From positions 1 through 64,000 of the forward strand of contig DASVHD010000047.1 of NCBI GenBank assembly GCA_036382775.1: a DNA stretch of 64,000 bases, given 5' to 3'. Position numbers and translations under genes: made by a program. This DNA is from a bacterium (GTDB taxonomy: Bacteria > Hydrothermota > Tepidihabitantia > SM23-42 > JAOAFX01). The notes beneath the pieces are model-generated. The model ran no database searches and was not told where the DNA came from. It worked only from the letters and a program-made list of their open reading frames with translations. Each line of letters opens with the position of its first letter. Within the stretch, counting starts at the first letter, position 1. Positions 34,375-40,497 of the stretch are shown here, piece after piece.

Positions 34375-35067
34375 ATGCCAAGCAATCTATTATCTGAACT
34401 CGAAAGAATCGAAGAGCTGGCTCGGGGTGAATCCTTCGCGTACGATGATCCTGCTGATACGGTGCTTTCCCTTGCTGGCCCACTGGCCGATATCGAGATC
34501 GATCAGCAATTCGGGTTCGATACTCAATCGAGTAAATCGCCGTCCGGTACGACCTATGGCCTACGGATCGTCAATGGGGTGGCGGGGGCAAGGACCGTCA
34601 AACTCTTTGGTTTCGAAGGCTTTAAATACACTGATGCCAACGTTACAATCACGGCCCAGGGCGGTTATGGAACGTATGAAAAGTTCTGTTACTCGAACTG
34701 GTTCAATCCGGCCGAGATTGTATCGGTAAGGATCACCACCACATCAGCTCAGATCGACCAGATGTCGCTGAAATGGGTGCGGGACAGTGTCTTCGGTAAG
34801 CTCGATTCCAATGTTCTTTCGATGTCTTCGTATCGGACTGAGTCGGACTATCAGACTGGAGTCATCACGATTCCGTTCCGGTTTCTGCTGGCGTTCGATG
34901 CGTATATTGAGACGACGATCCTGGTCTCGACGACCGTTGACTTGCTATTCTTCATGGGTGCGCGTCTCGATCCGGCGAAAAAGATCGAAGCCATGAGATC
35001 GGCGCCGCAGATAATGTCGAAGTCCGGCCGAAGGCCAGTGCTAAGTAAATCTGGTGGCGCAGTTTAA
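34375..35067 (+). CDS. Beta-rich protein of 230 residues, capsid candidate 1
   Basis: AAAGGGGGTTACCT precedes the ATG. The body is predominantly beta (VKLFGFEGFKYTDANVTITA, SVRITTTSAQIDQMSLKWV, QTGVITIPFRFLLAF), with no signal peptide or membrane helix. The C-terminus is basic (MSKSGRRPVLSKSGG). The gene lies directly after the ATPase and small membrane peptide, where major capsid genes of double- or single-jelly-roll phages are often found. I do not recognise the family; the capsid assignment rests on size, composition and place. Confidence 0.5.
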   Translation: MPSNLLSELERIEELARGESFAYDDPADTVLSLAGPLADIEIDQQFGFDTQSSKSPSGTTYGLRIVNGVAGARTVKLFGFEGFKYTDANVTITAQGGYGTYEKFCYSNWFNPAEIVSVRITTTSAQIDQMSLKWVRDSVFGKLDSNVLSMSSYRTESDYQTGVITIPFRFLLAFDAYIETTILVSTTVDLLFFMGARLDPAKKIEAMRSAPQIMSKSGRRPVLSKSGGAV

Positions 35068-35080
35068 AAGGCGGTGATCC

Positions 35081-35521
35081 ATGAGAGCAGTTGATAGGAT
35101 CATCGAAAAACTACCAGGCTATGCTGAGATGCGCGGTCAGGTATCCGACGAGGCGATCATTGCTCACGCGGCTGCCGTCTATCCTACTACGACCGCAATT
35201 GCCGTCGCTGAAGCCGAGGTCGAATCCGAAGGATTCGGCTTGTTCGGGATCGGCGATATTTTCAATGTGGCAAAAAACGCTATTAAAGGCGTGGTTGGAG
35301 CTGGGAAGGGTGTGATCAAGGCGTTTTCAAAAACGCATGACGTGGGGCTAAAAATCACGCCTAAAGAACCGCAGCCTACCGCTGCGCAGGTCGCGGCAGC
35401 GGTCGCAAAAGAAAAGGATAAGTCTAAGGCTAAACCTTCCTGGATCCTTCCGGCTATTATCGCGGTTGTCGTTGCGGTAGTGATCGTCCTGTTTGTTTCG
35501 TTCACCGGCAAAGCGAAGTGA
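35081..35521 (+). CDS. Gly/Ala-rich membrane protein of the element
   Basis: 146 residues, preceded by AAGGCGGTGATCC. The middle has FGLFGIGDIFNVAKNAIKG, an amphipathic Gly-rich segment. The C-terminus has the strong membrane helix WILPAIIAVVVAVVIVLFV with a short basic end. This resembles minor membrane proteins in virions with an internal lipid layer. Not recognised by family. Confidence 0.6.
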   Translation: MRAVDRIIEKLPGYAEMRGQVSDEAIIAHAAAVYPTTTAIAVAEAEVESEGFGLFGIGDIFNVAKNAIKGVVGAGKGVIKAFSKTHDVGLKITPKEPQPTAAQVAAAVAKEKDKSKAKPSWILPAIIAVVVAVVIVLFVSFTGKAK

Positions 35522-35526
35522 TGTAA

Positions 35527-35766
35527 ATGGTGTACCAGCATACGCTTACGCTCAAAGGTCCGGCGGACGTAATCGTTTCCTGCCCTGATAATGGCGTGGT
35601 ATGGTGTAAAGGCAATAACGGATTGCAGTACTCAATACCGCATCGCTGTCATCAGGGCAGGACGCTTCTTAAGCTCCCGCGACCGCCCAAAATCCTTAAG
35701 ATCATCGCTACAAAAAGATTCACGGTGGAAGTCAAACCTTTCAATGCCCGTCGCCGTCATGCTTAG
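35527..35766 (+). CDS. Small beta-rich hypothetical protein of the element
   Basis: 79 residues with beta-type sequence (HTLTLKGPADVIVSC, TKRFTVEVKPFNARRRHA). The ribosome site is poor and coupling to the gene 5 bp upstream is likely. Its end overlaps the next gene by 8 bp. No family is recognised. Confidence 0.5.
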   Translation: MVYQHTLTLKGPADVIVSCPDNGVVWCKGNNGLQYSIPHRCHQGRTLLKLPRPPKILKIIATKRFTVEVKPFNARRRHA

Positions 35767-36082
35767 ATATGTCATTGAGCCATCGGACCGGATCGTCAAG
35801 ATATTCCCTAAGCGTGAGCTCGTGGTCATCGATCCATCGTTTTATACGATTTACAATTTTAACATCCGCGTATTTATCCTGCTGCACGAGTTGGCTCATT
35901 TAGATAGGTCTAACGAATATGAGGCCGACTATCAAGCGTTTCGTATGTACCGCGATGCCGGCTATCCTTTGCGCGACTGCATTTTTGCCCTTACCCGCAT
36001 ATTGCCCCTGCCTAAAAATTATGAGCGTGTCTCTCGCCTATTCCGAAGGATTATCGATGAATATCCTGAGCTTCTTAATTGA
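35759..36082 (+). CDS. HExxH metallopeptidase-like protein of the element
   Basis: The ATG at 35759 overlaps the previous stop; an in-frame ATG at 35744 is an alternative. The 107-residue protein contains LLHELAHLDRSNEYEADYQAF. HELAH is a zinc-binding HExxH, and EYEAD downstream supplies the usual third glutamate of a gluzincin. The region C-terminal to it is short. It may be a small wall- or protein-cleaving enzyme used at entry, exit or maturation. The gene overlaps the transglycosylase by 26 bp. Confidence 0.65.
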   Translation: MLRYVIEPSDRIVKIFPKRELVVIDPSFYTIYNFNIRVFILLHELAHLDRSNEYEADYQAFRMYRDAGYPLRDCIFALTRILPLPKNYERVSRLFRRIIDEYPELLN

Positions 36083-36512
36083 TCGGAATTGGTATATGCC
36101 GCTGATCAAGCCCAAAGATTCCCTGCTGCCCTATTATGAATACATTGCCGAGCAGCTTGGCATGCCGATCGAGCTGGTGATCGCTCATGCACAATTAGAA
36201 AGCCAGCAGTATTATCTTGCCAGGGGTAAAGCAGGGGAATACGGGCTGTGGCAGTTTCTACCATCGACCTGGAAAGGGCTGATGGGCAGCGCGAACTGGA
36301 AAAGCATCGATAACCAATGCGCGGCCTATATCATACATACGCGCAATGTTATCAATCGCTATGGACTCAATTTACACAACTCCGCGCATGTTACAGTTTA
36401 CTTATGGGTGTGGAATGCCGGCGGCGGAAATTACGAGAAGAATTTTATGCCTGTATCAACCCGTGAATATATCCGCGTGATTAAACAATATCAAGCGCAA
36501 GTCGAAGTGTAG
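36057..36512 (+). CDS. Lytic transglycosylase (SLT type)
   Basis: The ATG at 36057 has AAGGA 7 nt upstream. The 151-residue protein has the SLT core: VIAHAQLESQQYY with the catalytic glutamate, then GEYGLWQFLPSTWKGLMG and VTVYLWVWNAGGGNYEK. Such enzymes cut the glycan strands of peptidoglycan, here likely for virion entry or release. No signal peptide is seen, which fits a virion-borne enzyme. Confidence 0.85.
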   Translation: MNILSFLIDRNWYMPLIKPKDSLLPYYEYIAEQLGMPIELVIAHAQLESQQYYLARGKAGEYGLWQFLPSTWKGLMGSANWKSIDNQCAAYIIHTRNVINRYGLNLHNSAHVTVYLWVWNAGGGNYEKNFMPVSTREYIRVIKQYQAQVEV

Positions 36513-36522
36513 GAGATATGAA

Positions 36523-36891
36523 ATGAACAAGGACGATGTAAAAAAGCTCGCGTATTCAATATGGGATTCTAAACTCCCTGTAAATTATAAGATGGAATTA
36601 TTTGGCGGCCTTAAAAAACTATATGATACATGGGATCAGTATTCGGATCAGGGGCGTCGAGAAGTCGTTCAGTTGGTCAAAGATCGTTTGGAATGGATCA
36701 AAACGCATGATCCGCAAGTTATTATTACCCAATTAATTTTTGATCTAATCGACATTATTTTAAAACCAATATCATTTGGGCTGTGGCTTTTGAGACACAT
36801 AAAAGAAGTCGTATTATTTGTAGTGGTGGCAGCCTTGATCGCCGGCGGTGCTTACTACGGGATCAAGCTTCGAAAGGTAGTCAAAAAATGA
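36523..36891 (+). CDS. Membrane-anchored hypothetical protein of the element
   Basis: 122 residues with AGGAGAT before the ATG. A helical soluble part (REVVQLVKDRLEWIKTHDPQ) is followed by hydrophobic segments, including LLRHIKEVVLFVVVAALIAG, and a basic end (KLRKVVKK). Function unknown. Its stop overlaps the next start as ATGA. Confidence 0.6.
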   Translation: MNKDDVKKLAYSIWDSKLPVNYKMELFGGLKKLYDTWDQYSDQGRREVVQLVKDRLEWIKTHDPQVIITQLIFDLIDIILKPISFGLWLLRHIKEVVLFVVVAALIAGGAYYGIKLRKVVKK

Positions 36892-37424
36892 TAAGAGCAT
36901 TCCGAAGGACGCAGACGCAAGATCGAGACGAAAAAACAGATCCGCCGATAGTGCCTTCGGAGAGTCTTCAGTCGGCGGAAAAACCCATCGAAAACATCCC
37001 GGGTCCGCCTGATCCAAAGCCTGAACCTGAACCTGAAAAATCACCGGCAAAGAAAGAATCTAAACTTGATTATTTGCTGATCGTTGAAAAAATATCCGAC
37101 AACCAGGTCAAAATCACATTCGCCGGCCGTCCGTCCGTGATTACGCCGGTTGAAAAACACTGGGACATAATCCGAGACTACTATAAATATAAAATTTTGC
37201 CAACCGATCCCGAGCCGACTGAGTACTACAAACTTAAAGACTCTCCTGGAAGGCCGCCGAAGGAATGGTGGAATAGCAAGGTGCGCTGTCTGCGCCGTGA
37301 ACATCCTGGTTATTCGGGCAAGCGGATCAGTAAGGTCGCCGGTGAAATTTGGGAAGGATACTCGGTCAACACAAAACGCAGGTTGATATCAAGAGTGGAA
37401 CGTAAGAAAAGGAGTAAACGATGA
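36888..37424 (+). CDS. Hypothetical protein with Pro/Glu linker and basic C-terminus
   Basis: 178 residues from the ATG overlapping the previous stop. Residues 1-60 are a disordered Pro/Glu linker (PPDPKPEPEPEKSPAKKE). A short beta region (YLLIVEKISDNQVKITFAG) and a Cys-containing basic end (RCLRREHPGYSGKRISKVAG) follow. The C-terminal pattern resembles helix-turn-helix-like DNA-binding segments, but I cannot place it. Confidence 0.5.
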   Translation: MIRAFRRTQTQDRDEKTDPPIVPSESLQSAEKPIENIPGPPDPKPEPEPEKSPAKKESKLDYLLIVEKISDNQVKITFAGRPSVITPVEKHWDIIRDYYKYKILPTDPEPTEYYKLKDSPGRPPKEWWNSKVRCLRREHPGYSGKRISKVAGEIWEGYSVNTKRRLISRVERKKRSKR

Positions 37425-38110
37425 TCTATATTATCAAACGCAGTTTCATGGACAATGCATTGACGACGGATATGCTGCCGAGGGGGTTTCGTTATTTCAG
37501 TTTTTTGACTGACGGCGGTATCAATCCTGAGTGTAATTTCGCCAATGAAAATTTGACGCTCGAATTGATTGCGGTCGGTAACGCAGCGGGACCAGTATAT
37601 CCGATTAATCAGGAAGTACTTAATCTCACCGCGGGCGTTCTGTGCGATATGCTTCGCATAACGAACCTACAAATGGGCATGAGTCCACTGACGCTTGAAA
37701 ATGGATACGGGAATATCATCGTGGTCTGCTCGGATGAGCCGCTTGGGGGTAATTTTATCACAAAGAGCAATGCGCATATTGAAGAAGCACTGACAATTCC
37801 GGCAGCCACTACGAAAACCTATTGGCTCGGCAGGGACCGGGTAGACGCTGCTGACATTTTACTGCTGCCTTATGTTCCGCCGCGTTATAACTATGCGATG
37901 GTATTGTTGCAATACGGCGGCGGAACGATAGCGAGTCTTCAATGGGCACCTTTCGCTAAAACGTTAAATGTGTTCGGTTCAACAGTGAATGCCGGCGATA
38001 TTACAAGCGTCAAAACGTCGGATCGCGTAAGGATAACAATACAAAACACTCATGTAGCGGATCCAGCGAATGCGGTCGTCTATGCAGTCTTTTGCGAGGG
38101 CGGCGCGTAA
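37421..38110 (+). CDS. Beta-rich protein of 229 residues, capsid candidate 2
   Basis: AAAGGAGTAAACG precedes the ATG; an in-frame ATG at 37448 is an alternative that may match mature proteins better. The body is beta-rich with many Asn/Thr (CNFANENLTLELIAVGNAAG, NVFGSTVNAGDITSVKTSDR, RITIQNTHVADPANAVVYAV), no membrane helix and no signal. Size and composition match capsid candidate 1, so the two could be paired capsid proteins, or one capsid and one spike/vertex protein. No family is recognised. Confidence 0.5.
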   Translation: MIYIIKRSFMDNALTTDMLPRGFRYFSFLTDGGINPECNFANENLTLELIAVGNAAGPVYPINQEVLNLTAGVLCDMLRITNLQMGMSPLTLENGYGNIIVVCSDEPLGGNFITKSNAHIEEALTIPAATTKTYWLGRDRVDAADILLLPYVPPRYNYAMVLLQYGGGTIASLQWAPFAKTLNVFGSTVNAGDITSVKTSDRVRITIQNTHVADPANAVVYAVFCEGGA

Positions 38111-38301
38111 TGAATGTAAATAAATTGCTAAACATACTAATAATTATAATCTGTTTAGTATCAATGCTCGAAGGCCTGGCATTGATTAAAGGCGTGGATG
38201 GTGCGGCACTATCCGCCATGATCGGTTTATTTTGTGCTATCGCGGGGATCATTGGGACGGTGCTGAGATACAAGATCAAGCATCATCACGATCAGAAATA
38301 G
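38110..38301 (+). CDS. Two-helix membrane protein, holin-like size
   Basis: The ATG at 38110 overlaps the previous stop by one base. 63 residues with two membrane helices (LLNILIIIICLVSMLEGLA, MIGLFCAIAGIIGTVL) and a charged tail KIKHHHDQK. This is the size and layout of a class II holin, but small virion membrane proteins look alike. Confidence 0.6.
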   Translation: MNVNKLLNILIIIICLVSMLEGLALIKGVDGAALSAMIGLFCAIAGIIGTVLRYKIKHHHDQK

Positions 38302-38309
38302 GAGCAACC

Positions 38310-38567
38310 ATGAAAAAATGGCTTTTGATACTTATCGGCATTTTGATCGGCATGCTGGCGGAAGTAATTCTGGCGGTACTGGTAATTACTGTTTTTAATA
38401 AAAATCTGAGCGTGGAACTTAACAAAAAAAGCAGCTGGTACGGTATCCTAAAACCGATTAACGTCTTTCCGATCAGAATCCCGCTGCGGAAGATCTTTGC
38501 TTCGTTCCTGGGTCTAAAAGGTCCCGCCGGTATTCAAGAGAATCCGCTGGAGCTTAAGCTCAAATAG
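38310..38567 (+). CDS. Single-helix membrane protein of the element
   Basis: AGGAGCAACC precedes the ATG at 38310. 85 residues: KKW, then an N-terminal membrane helix (LILIGILIGMLAEVILAVLV), followed by a basic soluble part (NVFPIRIPLRKIFASFLGLK). It is the last gene before the second pair of palindromes. Not recognised. Confidence 0.6.
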   Translation: MKKWLLILIGILIGMLAEVILAVLVITVFNKNLSVELNKKSSWYGILKPINVFPIRIPLRKIFASFLGLKGPAGIQENPLELKLK

Positions 38568-38584
38568 ATCTTCCTGCAGGAAAA

Positions 38585-38620
38585 AGTATATATACTTCAC
38601 CATGCAAAAGTATATATATT
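38585..38620 (+). promoter_or_regulatory. Two further copies of AGTATATATACT
   Basis: 38585-38596 is perfect and 38609-38620 is AGTATATATATT (one change). They sit 24 bp apart, upstream of the promoter at 38644-38671, where a bound protein could control the lipoprotein and regulator genes. Confidence 0.65.
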
Positions 38621-38643
38621 TCGAAGATATCCAATTTTACCCC

Positions 38644-38671
38644 TTGACAATTCCGTTTTTGTTCTTAAACT
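38644..38671 (+). promoter_or_regulatory. Promoter of the element lipoprotein gene
   Basis: TTGACA (38644-38649), 16-bp spacer, TAAACT (38666-38671). AAGGGAGG lies before the ATG at 38714. Confidence 0.6.
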
Positions 38672-38713
38672 GTACACGTGAGCAACAAAGAATAAAATAA
38701 CAAGGGAGGATGT

Positions 38714-39148
38714 ATGAAATATATAATACCATTTGTCTTGCTCTTTTCTTTGTCATGTAAAGCCAATTTTACAATGGACACGTATGTCGATGAATTTATA
38801 AATATTGATGCGAAGGGTTACTATTTGAAAATTCTAACGCCGGAATCGGAACAGCAGAGCAAAGATTATTTTTTTGGTAAAATAGTTGTGAGCCCTGGAT
38901 GCAGTTTTGTGAGGGGTTCCGAGGAACGCGTAATCAATTGTTATTTGTTGGACGCTGATAATTATGAAGAATGGAAAAGCGGAAAGGATCCGTCGACAAG
39001 CATATTCAAAAAAATTGAAAAATCAGACATGACGATACCGATTACTGAATTGAATTGGGATGAGAATAAAAAATACTATTTTATAATTAGCAACAGGTTT
39101 TCGGAAATGAATAAATCGGTTCATTTGTATTTGATAAGGATCTATTAA
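38714..39148 (+). CDS. Element-encoded lipoprotein of unknown function
   Basis: A 144-residue protein with a short signal peptide ending in a lipobox-like FSLSC near residue 15, then a mostly beta mature part (KIVVSPGCSFVRG, KYYFIISNRFSEM). It is expressed from its own promoter behind two AGTATATATACT sites. A lipoprotein added to the host surface by an integrated element could block infection by related phages; this is a guess from lifestyle. It is lower in GC than its neighbours by eye. Confidence 0.65.
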   Translation: MKYIIPFVLLFSLSCKANFTMDTYVDEFINIDAKGYYLKILTPESEQQSKDYFFGKIVVSPGCSFVRGSEERVINCYLLDADNYEEWKSGKDPSTSIFKKIEKSDMTIPITELNWDENKKYYFIISNRFSEMNKSVHLYLIRIY

Positions 39149-39156
39149 ATGTCGAA

Positions 39157-39256
39157 AGCAACTCATAATTACCCAGGGGAAGCCAGGATACCAATCTTGG
39201 CAGGGCAGGTCGCTCCTGCCGTTATGAGTTGCTCACCTCCCCTGGGGAAAGGTGAG
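39157..39256 (+). other. Interleaved inverted repeats (pseudoknot-like or origin-like)
   Basis: AGCAACTCATAA (39157-39168) pairs perfectly with TTATGAGTTGCT (39222-39233). CCCAGGGG (39172-39179) can pair with CCCCTGGG (39239-39246), giving an interleaved A-B-A'-B' order. Between them GGCAGG/CCTGCC forms a hairpin. CTCACCT/AGGTGAG with CCCC/GGGG (39232-39256) is a competing hairpin. It could be a structured RNA, a terminator or a single-strand replication origin. Confidence 0.5.
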
Positions 39257-39303
39257 CTGATATGGAATATTTTAAACAAGGCGAAAAGTGGAGGCGGCCA
39301 CAA

Positions 39304-39627
39304 ATGAGCCGGGTCACAAGATATTTTAATATCCGCCTTAGAGATCTAATGGTCGAAAAAGGATTCAAGGCTGGGCAGCTGGCGATGATTACAAATGTTG
39401 CGCCGGCTTCGGTATCGCTTTGGATCAATGGCATTGAAATGCCGCCGGACGATATCCAGTGTCTGATCGCTATCTGGCTCGGTGTGTGCCGAGATGAGAT
39501 CTGGCAATTTAAAAAAGAATGTTTTAACGAAATTATTGAGCTTTCGAAACTTCACAAAGAACAGGTGCGGCTGGAGAAAAAGCTGGCCGGAAAATTACAG
39601 CTGCAAAATTCAAACGAGGATTTTTAG
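39304..39627 (+). CDS. Xre-type helix-turn-helix regulator of the element
   Basis: The ATG at 39304 has GGAGG 9 nt upstream; an in-frame ATG at 39262 with AAAGGTGA is an alternative. The 107-residue protein has an HTH_3-like fold: YFNIRLRDLMVEKGFKAGQL, then NVAPASVSLWINGIEMPPDD and IAIWLGVCRDEIWQF. A helical, coiled-coil-like tail follows. It is the last gene of the element and a candidate ligand of the AGTATATATACT sites. Confidence 0.72.
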   Translation: MSRVTRYFNIRLRDLMVEKGFKAGQLAMITNVAPASVSLWINGIEMPPDDIQCLIAIWLGVCRDEIWQFKKECFNEIIELSKLHKEQVRLEKKLAGKLQLQNSNEDF

Positions 39628-39651
39628 TGAACTCCTTTAATAAACTATTTC

Positions 39652-39679
39652 AATGACCTAACTGTCTATTATCAGACGT
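39652..39679 (+). other. Right-end recombination site (attR candidate)
   Basis: AATGACCTAAC, TGTCTA, TTATCAGACGT. The centre and right arm are identical to the left site, but the left arm differs completely. That is the pattern expected if Xer strand exchange joined a host left arm (28274-28284) and an element left arm at the two ends. Confidence 0.45.
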
Positions 39680-39763
39680 TGGCAGTTGTCGGCGAAATAG
39701 GCCATATTATAGCGGAAACGGGCTTTTGGGGCGTGATCTCCCCAAGACGGATAATCTATGTAG
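39663..39763 (+). repeat. Right flanking direct repeat of the element
   Basis: Counterpart of 28285-28385, same length and orientation. In a Xer model this copy would be the original chromosomal flank and the left copy would be element-borne. An inner palindrome, TTGGGG-CGTGATCT-CCCCAA, is present only here. Confidence 0.85.
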
Positions 39764-39794
39764 TCTAAAAGCTAATTCGTAGCATTTAATACAT

Positions 39795-39836
39795 AAAATC
39801 CCACCTGATCATTTATCTTGGTCTGATGGGATTTTC
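39795..39836. terminator. Bidirectional terminator beyond the right repeat
   Basis: AAAATCCCA and TGGGATTTT frame an inner CCTGATC...GTCTGAT stem, with T-rich sequence on either side. It lies 25 bp past the stop of the minus-strand zinc-ribbon gene and can also end plus-strand transcripts. Confidence 0.7.
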
Positions 39837-39860
39837 TATTTTATAGAGCTGTTTTTGATT

Positions 39861-40094
39861 TTATACACTGTTATACAAGCTTTTATTAATTTTAAATCGC
39901 TTTCCACACATTTTACAGTAAAAATCCAGCCATTCCGGGTCTTCAATATTTTTTACTCTTTTTGAACCGCTGTATTGGTCAAGTGCATGTGCCTTTCCGC
40001 ATTTTGGGCAGGTACTCGTTTTCTTTAATCCTTTTATCAGTTCGACGTCAGCAATTAAGATCACTTCAGAACTGTCCTTTTTGTTGTCTGACAT
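39861..40094 (-). CDS. Small zinc-ribbon protein
   Basis: 77 residues; on the minus strand GGAGGTAAA precedes the ATG. CPKCGKAHALDQYSG and CKMCGKRFKINKS form a four-cysteine zinc ribbon after an N-terminal acidic region (DSSEVILIADVELIKGLKK). It lies just outside the right repeat and so is probably a host gene. Function unknown. Confidence 0.65.
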   Translation of the reverse strand: MSDNKKDSSEVILIADVELIKGLKKTSTCPKCGKAHALDQYSGSKRVKNIEDPEWLDFYCKMCGKRFKINKSLYNSV

Positions 40095-40237
40095 TTTACC
40101 TCCGCCGTCAATTATAGCCCGTAGAAATTTTTTGTCAACCTTGAAAGAAGGTTGTTTTGGCTCGGTTATTACCTACAATATATTTTCGCAAAGTTAAAGC
40201 CCCGCTATGCGGGATCATGACTTTACCCTACATTTTT

Positions 40238-40281
40238 GGATTTAAGCCGTAAGGCTTTTACTTAGAACTCTTACGAGTTAA
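40238..40281 (-). repeat. Intergenic repeat family A, copy 3 (inverted)
   Basis: The reverse complement reads TTAACTCGTAAGAGTTC, then AAAAGCCTTACGG and CTTAAATCC, matching 10043-10085 and 14613-14654. Confidence 0.75.
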
Positions 40282-40305
40282 CTCCTTTTCCATCCCATCC
40301 CTCAC

Positions 40306-40349
40306 CTTTTTCCTCTCCCTTAGAAAGGGAGAGGGTTGGGGTGAGGGTT
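40306..40349. repeat. CTCTCCCT/AGGGAGAG inverted repeat, copy 1
   Basis: CCCTCACC, CCTCTCCCTTA-GAAAGGGAGAGG and GGTGAGGG form a nested inverted repeat. A second copy lies at 54873-54919, where it enters a coding region. Confidence 0.7.
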
Positions 40350-40458
40350 AGATTACGGATCACGGTATGTGGTCTTTTTAGTATTTCCGGTTTACCTAAT
40401 ACTCTGGTATCCTGATCTCCATTTTCCGATCATCTGATTTCCTGATATCCGTAATAAC

Positions 40459-40486
40459 TTGACTGGTACTGCAAAATAATTATACT
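40459..40486 (+). promoter_or_regulatory. Promoter of the epimerase gene, near-leaderless
   Basis: TTGACT (40459-40464), 16-bp spacer, TATACT (40481-40486). The ATG at 40498 is 12 nt after the -10 box and no ribosome site is seen, so the leader is only a few nucleotides. Confidence 0.7.
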
Positions 40487-40497
40487 TACGCATTATC

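Larger units (their letters stand above)
28285..39662 (+). mobile_element. Integrated virus-like element of about 11.4 kb, no integrase
   Basis: Between two direct repeats (first 26 bp identical, then about 60-65 percent identical for another 75 bp) lie about 29 small, tightly packed genes, all on the plus strand. They include a rolling-circle-type Rep, a small C5-methyltransferase, a short packaging-type ATPase, a lytic transglycosylase, many short proteins with one membrane helix and two beta-rich proteins of about 230 residues. There are no tail, portal, large terminase or integrase genes. Size and content fit small tailless viruses (PM2-, FLiP- or P23-77-like) better than tailed phages; a filamentous phage relative is the main alternative. 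The repeats suggest Xer-mediated integration. Confidence 0.75.
40095..40458. other. Gene-free spacer of stacked repeats
   Basis: About 360 bp without a gene. It contains GCCCCGCTATGCGGG (a small hairpin near 40199), family A repeat inverted (40238-40281), the CTCTCCC/GGGAGAG element (40306-40349) and degenerate words (CTGATCTCC, CTGATTTCCTGATATCC). It looks like a landing area for small repeats. Confidence 0.6.
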
